A stretch of 64,000 nucleotides of DNA from Watersipora subatra (GCF_963576615.1 NC_088712.1:33365155-33429154), one strand, 5' to 3'; shown: positions 1 through 11,442, counted from the first letter of the stretch. Notes: generated by a model not told the origin, from the letters alone. Numbers and translations are program-made.

Positions 1-1894
1 AAAATCCCCATGTGCTTTTTGAGCCTGTAGATCCTACGAGCAAAAATAAAAATACTATAAAAAGTAAAAAAAATACGAGCTCCAAAACAAATGCTAATTT
101 TGGAGTATAGATTACACAGGACTTCTGCTTTGACCAGAAAGCAATGAGGTGAAATTTGTTTGAGATATACACAGCCTTGAGTTGTCTCTGAAAGTGCGTA
201 ATCTCCAAAACCATGGTACCAGTTCTTACACTAGACCTGCAAAAAGACTGTAGCTCAACCAAGACTCAGGAACCATGCTTCAGACTATATTACAAAATCC
301 TTGAATCGTTATTCCATGATATACAAAAACGATTAGTAATCCCATGTTAATTAAGGATTAATTAATAAAACGCTTCAAAGTTTATGTCTTTTATATTATT
401 TATTGTTGAAAATATAACCTAGCTGGGTATAAGAATGAATCAAAATGTTTTGTGTGCTGCCTTATATGCAGACTCTAATGCTTTGCCTCCTATGGTTATG
501 ACTTTTACACAGAAAAATAGGAAGACAACATATAATAAATGGGATAACTCTATATAATAGAAGAACTCAATAATATCCAATAAAATTTCACCCCTTATAA
601 AATGCTTTCCGCCTAGCAATTTTTAAAATGAGTAATATATTATTCCTGAAATTTGTTCATTAAAAAACCTTGCAGTATTCTAAGAGACAGACGTAACTCC
701 ATGACTTACTATTTTTATTCACAAACGAGCTCACAAGAGCTCAATTATTGTCTAGTGTCATGACATCAATGTCACAGGTGCTCAACTTCTCAATATTTGG
801 ACACTGAATGCTGCTCAGCTGGTCGCTGCCACTAGTTTGGGACTCTGCCAAACTAATAAAGTTTATTGAAGGTCACGACATCTAGTTTATCTTTTGTTAT
901 TGATTATAAGGCGCTTGCATTAACGACCAGCGAAATTGTTTTTTTGGAGTTCACCGGAGAATGCATGCCCAAAAGGTGTTAACTAATATGTGCCATCTTA
1001 TCAAGTATATCAAACAGTGTAGAGTTTGACTACTTTGTTGTTTTATTTCCTAGAAATAAAGACATACTTAATATGTAAAAATAAACATACCGAATTTCAG
1101 CAACGTGTTTCTGAGACGGACCACCACAAGACACTCTACTCCTTTTTCTGCCAACTTCTCACCCTATATGAAAGGAAATCACGTAATCAATTGAAGGTAG
1201 AACACGCTATTAGATTATTTACCTTATCTTGTTATTTATATACAACCTATTATTTTTACAAACTCATGTACACAAGCTCTTCTGTTCTTCTTTTTAGAAT
1301 ATTTGTTAACATAATCTTAGTGGCATATTGTGCATTGAGTAAGACCCTGTACCTAAGCAATGTTGCTTATATGGCAAATTACCCAGCTAAGAATTTGCTG
1401 CATGCTATGTTGGTGAGACCAGTTATCAATTAAAAATAACAGCAGAAAATCATACAATTAAAAGGAAAATCAAACATTGGCAAATATTAAATTAAATAGT
1501 TAAAAACCACCATACATACCCGCTTCAAAAGACTGTTCAAACTTCTTCTATGGGACATTGTGATTGCTTTGGCATTTCGTTGGGATTGTTTCTGTTACAA
1601 ATATGAAGTGCACATGTATATGGGCTATGTTTTTGTGCAATAAACACAAATACATGTATATAAAAATAATGCGGTTAACTCATGCAATTATTTACAGGTA
1701 CATGAAGATTACACTGTTAACCAAAACAAGTAAAGGGAAATTATATGCGTTCATTCGCGCTGTTACCTACCGTAACTGAAGTAGTGACCCGTTTTACATA
1801 GACAATTCGTGAAGCGCTCTTCATATTGAATGTTTCAACTAAAAACATACAGATATCGTGTTACTAGGTTTAGAAGCCTGTACTGATACCCTAA
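1..1894. other. No gene recognised
   Basis: AT-rich sequence with only short open frames, the longest 135 codons at 1026-1433 (+), rich in L, Y, F and I as random AT-rich frames are. I see no domain, no convincing exon pair and no transposon end. Probably intergenic or intronic. Confidence 0.5.
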
Positions 1895-2180
1895 TTATCC
1901 ACAGTACCGGTACCAGATATAACCCTAATCCTACACAGTATAACTGTACTATATGCAAGAATTAGAGGTTTCTACAGGTACTAAATATGACCCTATTCCT
2001 ACACAGTATAACCGTACTATATGCAAGAATTAGAGGTTTCTACAGGTACTAAATATGACCCTATTCCTGCACAGTATAGCCATACTATAGGCAAGGATTA
2101 GAGGCTTGTACAGGTACCAGATATGACCCTAATCCTGTACAGTATAGCCATACCATATGCAAAGATTAGAGGTTTCTACT
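1895..2180. repeat. 68-bp tandem repeat, about 4 copies
   Basis: A unit of about 68 bp, recognisable by the core CACAGTATAACYGTACTATA and a TTAGAGGTTTCTACAGGTAC stretch, recurs four times with a few substitutions per copy. The units carry stops in all frames, so a non-coding minisatellite. Confidence 0.8.
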
Positions 2181-2189
2181 TACTTCTGA

Positions 2190-3100
2190 TTGGCTTCCAT
2201 TGAGCTTCAAATGATTAACGCGGGTGTATGGGCACGTGTGATGCTTTCCATGCTAGTCAATGACATGGCCGATAAAAGAGTTCATTGATTCATTGCATAT
2301 AGTATATAAGCCTCTATCTAGGTTCTATATAATTGCATAGCCTCATTATAAACTTATAAAACTATAAACTCATTCTTTTATAGCTCCAGTTTTATAGATC
2401 AAGTCTCGCAACGCCGATCCTGCGTGCAATTGATATAGGAAATAATAAATAACCGTAATTCATTCAGAATAGTTTTTCATCTTCATTTTGCTACTAGCCC
2501 TAGGTGAGATAAGTAGTTAGTGAGTGGAGCCTTGTTGTAAAATAATAAACCAACACCAAGTCTGACTTGCATACAGACTAGAATATCCACTGAGGGGGAG
2601 CACAAAGTTCAGCAACAGTCATTATTGAGCTTGGTGCTCTCCTTCTGTGATAGCTAGTTTCTTCCGAGTGGTCTTATTGTTTACTAGGCTTATTTATCTT
2701 AAGAGTCATTATATTACAAAACATTTACTTTAACATCTCAAACACCCACCCTCTTTTTCCTTGTTAATATTATCGCTTGTCGTGTGGCAGATTGATTGTG
2801 GTGACAAACTGTGTTGACTTATTAAGACTAAAGGTTAACATAAACCTCAGTCAATCAATAATCAGTACAGGCCCAGGCAAAAGTGAATGCAATGTAACAG
2901 CAATTATACCCTGCACAACATTACCCACTTACTTTAAACGACTGCAGCTGTACCTTTTTCACTTGTCAGCATCACTCTTTAGAACAAGATTGCATTGGTC
3001 AGTAGATGTGCAAGAGGCTTTGATGTTTCTTAGTAGTAGTCTGAGCCAAATACTGGTATTATTTCCTAAACTACTGTTACGGTACCCATTCTGTTTGTTT
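2190..3100. other. No gene recognised
   Basis: No repeat array or recognisable domain. The segment lies just upstream of the plus-strand MULE copy and could include that element's 5' end, but I find no terminal inverted repeat that would prove it. Confidence 0.3.
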
Positions 3101-3104
3101 ACAG

Positions 3105-5470
3105 CTTGAAGACGGTGGTTACTCCATTACCATGTACACAGTACATGCGCTCAGTACTTTAGATGGTCTTCAAGCATACATAGAAGAATATGAGCTGAGA
3201 CACACGATGAAGTATGTGGTCGCAAAACAAGACAAGAGCTTCACTGCTCCACCCAATGCCGGTACGCTCTTAACGTTCTGAAACTGGTTCCTTACAGGCT
3301 TAAATGTGTGTATATATATATAAAGATATTTATATTATATGTAAATATATACAATGTTTAATTAGGTCTGTCTGGGCTAGCGGGGAGTCTGGTGTGACAA
3401 ATTTTATTGCATGTATAACAAGCTTTCTGTGTTCGTTTAGTGATATTACACTAGGTTTTTCGGTTTAGTTACTAATAGGGTATGTATCATTGAAAGATTA
3501 CGCAATGTATATATATGTATGTACACGTATATATATATAAACTTTGCTTCTGTTTGCCGTACTATAATTTTTTTTATTTCATTAATCTTTAGAAAGTCTT
3601 GCAAAGAAGTGAGGCGTTTCGTCGGAAAGATTCCGAGTACGATTGTTGGTTCAAAGATAATGCTAAGCAAACATGACCGAGATATCAACAGAAGGAAGAA
3701 AGAGCAACACAAAGACAGTGCAAGTGAGTGACAGCGGTATCTTTGTGTATAGGGCTGACGTACTGCACTCATTATAGATGTCAATAGCGATGCTACATTT
3801 CTACATGTATCAGACTCATCTGCTTTTTTCTTACCCAAGTTATAATCCTACGACTAAACACGAGCGAAGCGATTGTTCGAGAGCTTTATGATAAATGCAT
3901 ATGTGCACACAACTCATGAAAATTATTCATCAACGGCCGTCACAAACCTTTTTCCCGAAATCTCATCAACAAATTTAACCATTTTTCAATGAAGTCATTT
4001 AAGTATAATAACGAAACAAAACACATAAACCTATTTAAATATGTTACCAAGTCTTTGAAATCTGTAGACAATATTCTAAACCTTACCCATCTAAACGGAT
4101 TATACATAAACAGACAGATTAATTTGGCCTAAAATCGCGATTAAAACTTTGACAAGCTTTTTTAAATCAAAATTAAGACCAACCAACAAAACGGCAAGAA
4201 GGCCGCGAGACAGAGAGTAGAACCATCAAGTCTTGCGCATTTCATGAGAAAAACGTGCGCATTTCACCAATCTATAGCCTTGTCGAATGGACGGAGGTTT
4301 CTGTAACTAACGTAAAAGTACTGAAAAGTAATCGTTTCTTTTTTGCCGATTTCAAAGTAACTGACATTTTAGACACTTATAATGAGTACTATGGTATTCC
4401 AACTGATGTCCAAAGCAGTGAAAGTAAAGGAAATGATGATGATATTTTTCTAACAATTCTTATAAAATTATTACGACGTTTAATTATAAGAATAATTATT
4501 CGATTTTATAAGATTTAATTATAAGAATAGTCATTAGAATTTACAAGATTGAAGTATATAGTGATCGATGTTGGACAATATGTTTCTGTTATTATTTTTT
4601 CTAAATAATTTTGTTAAATTATTTAGAAAGATTTTTTTAAAAACTAGATAAATATCACAACTTCTTGATATCGGTTGCTATGACGTTTTAAAATGTAAAC
4701 AGAATTGTGCATTGGTTTTCTATTATTACTATATTACTATATTAATAATACTGGTTATTCTAATAATATCAGTGCATTTTACTTCTAATATCACATTTCT
4801 CCTATTGCAGGGGTAGAGATATAAACATACAATCATTTCTTTTCATTATTGCTGTTTGTCATGACCAAACACTTTTTTAAATAGATTTTCTAAAAATCTA
4901 TATAAATATCACAACTTCTTGATATTGTTAGTTATGACGTTTTGAAATGTAAACAAAATTGTGCATTGGTTTTCTATTATTACTGTATTACTATATTAAT
5001 AATACTGGTTATTCTAATAATATCAGTGCATTTTACTTCTAATATCGCATTTTTCCTATTGCAGGGGGAAGATATAAACATAATCATTTCCTTTCATTAT
5101 TCCTGTTTGTTGTAGATAATAATACTCAGTACATTACAGCTACCATTGCAGTTATCCTATTGCACTGCAGTGCCATTTGACTGCTAATATTGCATTTCTC
5201 AACCATCAGTACACTTTATTTTTTCCAATATCACTTTGGTCGTGGGCTGTATGACAGGGAAATTTCTAGTTGGTTGTTTCAGCGTAATCTTCGTATTTTC
5301 TTCACTCAGTGAGTTAGTTCATGCTTAGTTGGGTCATATAAAATATCTATCCAATTGTGTTGTAGAAAGAGATTAATTCTGATCATCCATTAGTGAGGAA
5401 ACTGCGAAATCTGGTTCAGGACGCGATAAAGATGATTGCACTGACAGATTGACAATAAGTCAGAATTTTT
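3105..5470 (+). pseudogene. 5' part of a MULE-type transposase gene, decayed plus-strand copy
   Basis: Three exon-like blocks between splice signals. Block 1 (3105-3261, after TTTACAG, before G|GTACGC) encodes about 52 residues including GLQAYIEEYELRHTMKYVV, similar in style to the FAR1-like N-terminal domain of MULE transposases. Block 2 (3593-3723, after TCTTTAG, before AA|GTGAGT) is homologous to 13764-13897 on the other strand; in the shared frame a Trp codon of that copy reads TGA here. Block 3 (from 5366, after TTGTAG) encodes DHPLVRKLRNLVQDAIK and matches 8550-8668 on the other strand. The intron between blocks 2 and 3 is about 1.4 kb longer than in the sister copy and contains a 245-bp tandem duplication. 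The stop and the loss of everything after block 3 make this a pseudogene. That it is a MULE is inferred from the sister copy, which retains the catalytic region. Confidence 0.6.
4619..5111. repeat. Tandem duplication, two units of about 245 bp
   Basis: 4619-4862 and 4876-5111 are near-identical direct copies: both contain TATCACAACTTCTTGATAT, ATTGTGCATTGGTTTTCTAT and CCTATTGCAGGGG in the same order and spacing. They lie in the expanded intron of the plus-strand MULE copy. Confidence 0.85.
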
Positions 5471-5479
5471 CTCCTCAAA

Positions 5480-6125
5480 AGTTACAGAGGAGTTATTATG
5501 GCCCATAGCTAAACGATAGGTTTAGTGAGCACCAGGGACCTACGATATCATTATCAACAGCTAAATGAATTGCTGTACAGTGTCTGCAACTTGACATTGT
5601 CTCTTTCTTGTTTGTACACCAGCACAATATGCAAAATCAGTCGCTTTGAAATATGCGTGTTAGGCCAGCGTAACTGACACAAGATCTGTGTTATATCCAT
5701 ATTATCTTTGATATCAAAAGAAAGGCTTTATTCATTACCTCACTCATAAAAAGTTCAAAATACAGTTCAAATACAAGTTCAAATACATAAAAGTTCAAGA
5801 TTTATTGATATTTTAAATTAAAATATCAATAAATCTATAAACAAGTATTAAAATATCTCTCAACATGTACATACTAGAAACGCATAAAAACATTCCACTC
5901 TGATGGCTTGTGGTGCTAATTGGCCATAATGGAAAACAGAAAAAAAGCACCTCTCTCAACATATAAATGAGACGTTAAAAAATATAAACGGAAACGGTGG
6001 CTGTTGACACAAGCATATTTAAAACTTCATCATGAGCATATACATGTAGAACAAGTTTATACATCTTTATACATATGCCATAACATTAATCTCGCATCAT
6101 GTATGTAAATAAGTAATAGCCTAAC
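5480..6125. other. No gene; 39-bp palindrome at 5798-5836
   Basis: AT-rich DNA between the two inverted MULE copies. At 5798-5836 an 18-bp arm AGATTTATTGATATTTTA is followed, after 3 bases, by its exact complement, a possible cruciform. No coding signal seen. Confidence 0.6.
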
Positions 6126-6129
6126 CTAG

Positions 6130-6335
6130 AGGATCACAGCTTCTACATCGCCATTCATGATCTGCAGCTCCAGAGAAAGGCTCCAAATCCGTAGGTTTGA
6201 TAATGATGAAACGACGATGAAACGACGATGAAACCATTAGTTGCAACTGCCACACAGTACTATCTCTCCACTGGGCGCATTCAAATCGGTGTTGTCATGA
6301 GGCCTTTGACGTGTGCAAAATAGCTAAAATGAACA
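6130..6335 (-). pseudogene. PHD-like zinc finger, C-terminal exon of the MULE gene
   Basis: After a TTTTAG acceptor the frame reads LFCTRQRPHD, GEIVLCGSCN, a TAA stop, then WFHRRF; after an 11-bp direct duplication shifts the frame, HEWRCRSCDPL follows. The layout C-x(n)-CxxC-(stop)-WFH-x(n)-W-x-CxxC is that of a PHD finger. One Cys of the first pair appears as Arg and the Cys after WFH as Phe. PHD fingers bind histone H3 tails, so an intact relative could target the element to chromatin. The link to the transposase is by order and strand. Confidence 0.5.
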
Positions 6336-6716
6336 TAGGCTGGCTTGTTAACAGAAAGTATGTAAATGCTATTCTAAATATTTCTTTCATCATCATCGAA
6401 ATACTTTTTCGGTGATTTGACCATTTACTATGAATAATAAAATACCACCAGCCAGTGTGTTCCAATATATGAAGAAATTCCGTTATTTTCTCATTTCCCC
6501 CAAACTAAAATTGATAGCGACATCTCAAGACCCGATGTTAACTTCTCTTTAAACCGATGCATTGTGTATATAAAATTTTTGAAAAGCGAAAAGTTTTGTG
6601 AACCCCAAGGTGAGTTTTATGAATTTTGTTATCGACACTAAGAAGTTTGTTGACATGCGAAAGAATTGTGTGATTATTCGCATGGTCGTATCAACGATGT
6701 CTTACCTTATCACGGA

Positions 6717-6830
6717 TGGTGTGGGCCCTGGTTCGTCTGACCTTTGATGGCAGTGGTAACCGAGGGACCTGTGTCCGTTCACCCTGCTGGAGGCAGGCCC
6801 CAACATGCGCACTGAGTTTCTTCATTGTTG
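6717..6830 (-). pseudogene. Exon-like block downstream of the MULE core
   Basis: An open frame of about 40 residues starting MKKLSAHVGACLQQGERTQV and rich in K, R and P, ending at a strong AAG|GTAAGA donor. Base composition is less AT-rich than its surroundings, as expected of old coding sequence. I assign it to the MULE gene only by position and orientation; I do not recognise a domain. Confidence 0.4.
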
Positions 6831-7059
6831 AAGATGTTCAATTAGTGTGCATGTAATAACACATCAATTTTGGCACAATTACATTACATCACAAAAAAGA
6901 GTGGTGTCACTTTTGTCATGCGTGCCAGTAATATGCTTTTCTGCGCAGCGAGATGCTGCAATAAAAAGTGGAAATCTGACTGTAGATAATAGAGAACTAT
7001 CAAAAGAAGCAAAACTTAAATAAGATCTGTCACCTACATGATACCCATTTCAACATTTA

Positions 7060-7397
7060 CTGGTATGGTTTATATGACTATTGTTACTTGGTAGCCAGCA
7101 TTGGTCTTCCCCACGACGAAGAAGAGATATACAGCCAGTGTATATCTCTTCTATTCCAAAGTTGTCTTCTATGGATGCAACATGTAAGACAACTTTGTTG
7201 TATTATATGTTGCATCCAAGCAGCATAGCTCGTCACCATAGAGCTTCAGTAGATGACGCTGATCGCTAGTCTGGTGCACAAACAGAAAGCGCTGTGCATC
7301 TCGTACATACGGCCTGAAATAAAATCGATTTTCAATATGTCTCTTTGACCAGCCTTCCACTAGTGTGGCACAGTTATCTTGGTCACTGACGCTACCC
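7060..7397 (-). pseudogene. MULE transposase core fragment with first catalytic Asp
   Basis: After a TTGTTCTTAG acceptor the block encodes SVSDQDNCATLVEGW, FYFRPYV, FVHQTSDQRHLLKLYGDE and LDATYNTTK. The DATYxTTK motif with its catalytic Asp is the strongest evidence for the MULE family. The frame is then broken by an insertion made of nested perfect inverted repeats (7120-7218) and resumes as FFVVGKTNAGYQV, matching the next core strand. The second Asp and the Glu of the core are not found downstream, so this copy cannot encode an active enzyme. Confidence 0.75.
7120..7218. repeat. Cluster of three perfect inverted repeats
   Basis: Three exact inverted repeats overlap or abut: AGAAGAGATATACA with its complement (7120-7133/7139-7152), CAAAGTTGTCTT (7157-7168/7186-7197) and TGGATGCAACAT (7172-7183/7207-7218). 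They lie exactly where the MULE core frame breaks, suggesting a snap-back or template-switch event. Confidence 0.85.
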
Positions 7398-7548
7398 CTA
7401 AGAACAATGATGGCAACTGATAAAAATTTACATACATAAGTATATAAAGCCTGGCTATTTTCAGCAGAAATTAATTCGATCGTTAGCAAATACAAAAAAA
7501 ATTATCGATTATGTGGCTTTTAAGCAATGTCATGAAAATTCAATGCAA

Positions 7549-7814
7549 ACACCCAATGAGAATCTCAGCTGTGGAGTGAATACTACTGAAATTCAATACT
7601 AACATCATGGAAGAGAATGCAGAATGCATGTGAACGGCAATGTGACGATCTGTGGGCCGATATCTTCTATTAGATCTGTCAGGAAGGGGATCCTTGAAGA
7701 TGGTTTTAAAATACTCCAGTATGTGTGGCCTCATCTCAGGTAGAAAATTAACTCCTTCGGACACCATGAGATGAATGTGACGTTTGATTCTGTCATCGAC
7801 ATTTTGAAGCATAC
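7549..7814 (-). pseudogene. MULE exon block, pre-core segment
   Basis: Open frame with MLQNVDDRIKRHIHLMVSEG, then LPEMRPHILEYF and SNRRYRPTDRHIAVHMH. The NRRYxPTDxxI motif is typical of the region just before the catalytic core of FAR1/MULE transposases. It follows the 8098-8252 block with compatible phase if the acceptor is AAG or CAG at about 7815. Confidence 0.7.
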
Positions 7815-8097
7815 CTGCTTGCTAAAAAGACATACAAGTGTGGGTGTAAGATAGAAAATAACTTGAGTAATGCACAAATGTGCAAATTTATTTGTAACAT
7901 GTACAGACTGTGGGCACAATGTGTAATGGGGTACGTCTGTCTCTTTTCACCGATTTAATTGCATAGTGGAAAGGAGCAATCGCACTTTGCTCAGCTTTTG
8001 TGATAACAATGTACAGTTGCACGGTTGTTCTATTTTTATGAGAGCCAATCATACAACTATATTCAAAGACATTGATAGTAAAGTTGATATTTTTAAC

Positions 8098-8252
8098 ATG
8101 CTTTGCCAACTGGGTGATTTTGATGGCATTTCACTTTAGGTAGACTGAGTAAAAAGTACTCCTCTAGCCTCAGTGGCCAGACATCCTTCACGCTCCTCAG
8201 CATCTTAGTCTTCTGTGTTTTGACAGAAGTGTTTTCAGACATCGACTTTAAC
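8098..8252 (-). pseudogene. MULE exon block before the core
   Basis: Starts after GTTTCTAG and is open to a weak T|GTTAAA donor. It encodes about 50 residues ending LSLPKVKCHQNHPVGKA, which matches the conserved LP....H..HPVG segment upstream of the MULE core. The phase from the previous block does not join cleanly, so an indel or extra exon is likely. Confidence 0.55.
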
Positions 8253-8549
8253 CTAGAAACAAATAATGTTTTTCTTGGTATAAATGTTATCATTGATAAC
8301 TGCATAAATGACACTGATCAGACCAAGGAGACAGAATAAGTGTTCAATATCACTAGCAAGTTTGGAAAAATTGGACGTTTATATAGTTGACATAGGACAA
8401 TACCTACATTAGAATGTTGGTGTGACAACATGTAATTTATTTCAATGTTGGCACCGCTATATAGGGTAGTGAATAGTTATGAAAAAAATTTATACTGGCA
8501 TTGGCGTGGTATTGACATTTCAAATGTTAGACAACTTTGAAACACCAAC

Positions 8550-8668
8550 CTTGAAATCAGAATATCTGACTATTCTCTTTATTGTCAGTCTGGCAGGGGA
8601 GTCCATTTTTATCGTGTCCTGAACCAGATTTCGCCGTTTCCTCACTGATGATCAGAATTAATCTCCTT
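8550..8668 (-). pseudogene. MULE exon block with CPA-like motif
   Basis: After a GTTGTAG acceptor the block reads EINSDH, loses frame through a 4-bp deletion relative to 5366-5460, then continues with VRKRRNLVQDTIK and SPARLTIKRIVRYSDFK up to a CAAG|GTTGGT donor. The last stretch matches the segment near the end of the FAR1-like domain of animal MULE transposases. Confidence 0.55.
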
Positions 8669-8746
8669 CTACAACACAGTTGGATAGATATTTTGTATGA
8701 CCCGACTAAGCATGAATTCACTGAGTGAAGCAAATACAAAGATTAC

Positions 8747-9008
8747 TGTTATGTTTCTGCACAGAAGCAATTAAATAGAGTATTAAATTAGAGGAATGGT
8801 TTATTGCACTCTCCAGAGACAACTGATTTGATAACAGAAAACCCAAGTATTTATATGTTTGGTCATAGAAAAGCTTTGTAAAAAGCTACAAGCATTATTA
8901 ATAGCTATAATGAGACAGTACTATATAATATTAGCTTGTATAAAGCTTTAGCTAAAAAGCATAATGTTTGTTGGCAAAGTACCAGTAATACTTGGCACTT
9001 GCATGACA
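8747..9008 (-). repeat. 3' LTR of the gypsy element
   Basis: 262 bp, same length as the 5' LTR with two substitutions. Expected to carry the polyadenylation site of the element's transcript. Confidence 0.95.
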
Positions 9009-9020
9009 CCTCCTCACTAA
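9009..9020 (-). other. Polypurine tract of the gypsy element
   Basis: On the minus strand AGTGAGGAGG directly precedes the TGTCATG start of the 3' LTR, the position of the plus-strand primer in LTR elements. Confidence 0.75.
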
Positions 9021-9021
9021 G

Positions 9022-9951
9022 CTAAAGGTTCTTTCTGGTTCTCTTAGACCTTCGGGGTTTGTCTTTGGTATACTCATCTCCATCAGGTAGACGAGGGTTG
9101 CGTGGTCTTCTTCTAGACGGAGGTTGCTCTGTTACAGTTGTAGGGGCTGGTAGTTGCAGTTTTGTCTCCTCTGTTATATCAGGTTTATCTCCAGGGTCTT
9201 GATCTTCTTCTGTTGAGTATCTTGGTCTGAGTTGTTCAACATGTCTTCTCCAAGTAGGTCCCTTTGGTACCACTTTGACATTGAGACTACGAGTTCCATA
9301 TATCTTAGTAACAATGGCTGGAACCCATCTAGGTTGTCTGTTGCGTCTAGGTCCATGATACAAGGCATAGCATGGTGCTCCAAGATTGTAGCTGCGTATC
9401 TTGCTAACTGTCTTTTCTGCCGATCGGTTGACTTCTCTGGATTGATGAAACTGTGCTATGTGTGCGGGTGATGGTAATAGGGTGTCAATCTTGCATCTCA
9501 TCTGTCTTCCATTCAGCAGCTGACTGGGAGAGTATCCTGTAGGAAGTGGTGTCCTTCTACAGTGCATCAGGAACTGTTGTAGTGCAGATTTAGGTGAGAG
9601 TGACGATTTCTTCATGGCTTGTTTGAAGGATTGTACTAGTCTTTCAGCTGCGCCATTTGTAGCTGGATGGTAGGGTGCTCCAGTGAGGTGAACAATGCTT
9701 CTCTCTTGACACCACTGCTGAAACTCTCCTGAGGTGAAGCTGGTAGCATTGTCAGTGACTATGGTGTGAGGGTATCCAAAGTGTGCGAATATCTCCTCTA
9801 AGATGTCTGTGGTAGCTCTGGTAGAAGTAGATGACGTCCTGTGTATGCATGGATACTTTGAGTAGGCATCTATCATCACTAGCCATTGGCTGCCCATGAA
9901 GTTCACTGCATGATCTAGGTGAAGACGACTCCATGGCTTCTCAGGTAGCAT
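9022..9951 (-). CDS. Integrase core and C-terminal domain (gypsy)
   Basis: 309 codons in the same frame as the preceding segment, separated from it by one TAG and seven codons. The catalytic triad is visible: Asp at about 13 (LHLDHAVNF), Asp at about 67 (IVTDNATSF) and Glu at about 103 (NGAAERLVQ), with 35 residues between the last two (DD35E). A C-terminal chromodomain-like or basic tail (PRRSKRTRKNL) follows. Integrase inserts the element's cDNA; the 5-bp duplication agrees with a retroviral-type integrase. The frame ends just before the purine tract. Confidence 0.9.
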   Translation of the reverse strand: MLPEKPWSRLHLDHAVNFMGSQWLVMIDAYSKYPCIHRTSSTSTRATTDILEEIFAHFGYPHTIVTDNATSFTSGEFQQWCQERSIVHLTGAPYHPATNGAAERLVQSFKQAMKKSSLSPKSALQQFLMHCRRTPLPTGYSPSQLLNGRQMRCKIDTLLPSPAHIAQFHQSREVNRSAEKTVSKIRSYNLGAPCYALYHGPRRNRQPRWVPAIVTKIYGTRSLNVKVVPKGPTWRRHVEQLRPRYSTEEDQDPGDKPDITEETKLQLPAPTTVTEQPPSRRRPRNPRLPDGDEYTKDKPRRSKRTRKNL

Positions 9952-9972
9952 CCAGGGATGTATAGGATACTT

Positions 9973-11442
9973 CTATGGAAGCTTCTGGTGTTCAGCACAG
10001 GCAGTGCACTGTCGGCTTGTCTCCTCTATATCAGAGTCAATGCGAGGCCAATAGACAGCAGTTCGAGCTAGCTTCTTCATTCTTTCCATTCCAAAGTGTC
10101 CAAGGTGAAGGATCTTTAATACTTCCTGTTGTAACTTGACAGGAATGACTACTCTGTTGCCATATAGAAGACAACCTTCAGTGATAGAAAGTGAATCTGA
10201 GATCTTGTGGAAGAGTGACAGCTGAGTCTCCTTCATCTCTTTGTTACCAGGCCATCCTTCTGCTGTGTAGCGCATTACTGTGGCTAGTGTTGGGTCTTTC
10301 TTTGTCTCCTTTGCTAGAACATTGTAGTCTGTAGAGTTGAGCTGTTGTCCAATAGTGTGAATAGTGCATACTGTATCAACATCATCCTCATCTTCTCTTG
10401 CATCAAACTCTTTATCAGGTCCAACTGGCAGTCTTGAGAGGACATCTGCATTTTGATGATGCTGGGTAGATCTGTATTCTATGGTGTAGTCATACTGATT
10501 TAGTACCAGTGCCCATCTTGCTAGTCTGTTGGCTGCTAAAGCTGGAACTCCTTTGGTAGGTCCTAGAAGTGTGAGAAGAGGTCTGTGGTCAGTTACCAAG
10601 ATAAACCGTCGACCATACAGGTACTGGTGATACTTCTTTAGAGCAAATATGATTGAGAGAGCTTCTTTTTGTATTTGTCCATATTTCCTCTGTGTGCTGG
10701 TCAGTATTTTTGAAACATTGGCTATTGGTCTCTCACTTCCATCAGGATAACGATGAAATAGTACAGCTCCCAGTCCAGTTTCTGAAGCATCACATGAGAT
10801 TCCAATGTCAAGATCTGGGTTGAAGTGTGCTAAGACACTATCAGTTGATAGCATATCTTTCAGTTTGTTGAAGCTCTTTTCTTGTTCAGTGCCCCACTTC
10901 CAGGTCTCTCCTTTGCGTGTCAGTTTGTGCAATGGTCCTGTGAGTTGTGACAGATTGGGTATGAACTTGCTGTAGAATTGTGTAGCTCCTAAGAAAGATC
11001 TTAGCTGAGTTAAGTCTGTTGGGACTGGCATCTGTTGTACTGCATCTGCCTTCTTTCCTTTAGTGATTCCCTTTGAAGTGAGTTTGTGTCCCAGATACTC
11101 TACTGTAGGTTGAGCAAAACAGCACTTGTCTTTTCTACATCTGAGCCCTCTTTCTTCTAATCTTTGAAGAAGTCGACGTAAGTTTTGTAGATGGCTCTCT
11201 GCATTGGCTCCACTCACTAGTATATCATCTAGGTATACTGCTACTCCTGGGAGGTCTTGGGTCAGTTGCTCCATGATTTCTTGAAAATACCCTGGTGCTG
11301 AGCTTATGCCAAAGGGCAACCTTTTCTGTAGTAGTACTCCTCGGTGTGTTGATAGTGCTAGTCGTCGTTGACTTTCTGGTGCCAACAATATTTGATTGTA
11401 GGCATCTGCTAAATCAATCTTTTGTGTAGCAATAGCCTCCAC
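9973..11442 (-). CDS. Reverse transcriptase, RNase H and integrase zinc finger (gypsy)
   Basis: Open frame of 489 codons, a continuation of pol rather than an independent gene; it has no ATG at its left end. RT motif A (KIDLADAYNQ) opens the frame, and the catalytic YLDD is at about 70-73. RNase H follows with CDASETGLGAVL, the KEALSI helix and TDHRP. The integrase HHCC zinc-binding region is at about 446-482 (HLGHFG..., CTAC). The frame ends at a TAG at 9973-9975, in frame with the integrase core beyond it, so this is a nonsense mutation. Order and spacing are standard for Ty3/gypsy pol. Confidence 0.9.
   Translation of the reverse strand: MEAIATQKIDLADAYNQILLAPESQRRLALSTHRGVLLQKRLPFGISSAPGYFQEIMEQLTQDLPGVAVYLDDILVSGANAESHLQNLRRLLQRLEERGLRCRKDKCCFAQPTVEYLGHKLTSKGITKGKKADAVQQMPVPTDLTQLRSFLGATQFYSKFIPNLSQLTGPLHKLTRKGETWKWGTEQEKSFNKLKDMLSTDSVLAHFNPDLDIGISCDASETGLGAVLFHRYPDGSERPIANVSKILTSTQRKYGQIQKEALSIIFALKKYHQYLYGRRFILVTDHRPLLTLLGPTKGVPALAANRLARWALVLNQYDYTIEYRSTQHHQNADVLSRLPVGPDKEFDAREDEDDVDTVCTIHTIGQQLNSTDYNVLAKETKKDPTLATVMRYTAEGWPGNKEMKETQLSLFHKISDSLSITEGCLLYGNRVVIPVKLQQEVLKILHLGHFGMERMKKLARTAVYWPRIDSDIEETSRQCTACAEHQKLP

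Noticed and set aside
1026..1433. 135-codon open frame on the plus strand
   Set aside because: Composition is that of random AT-rich sequence; no domain, no splice partner and no homology recognised.
11414..11442. Programmed ribosomal frameshift in the gypsy element
   Set aside because: The shift lies within RT motif A rather than at a gag/pol border, so a disabling indel or sequencing error is more likely.
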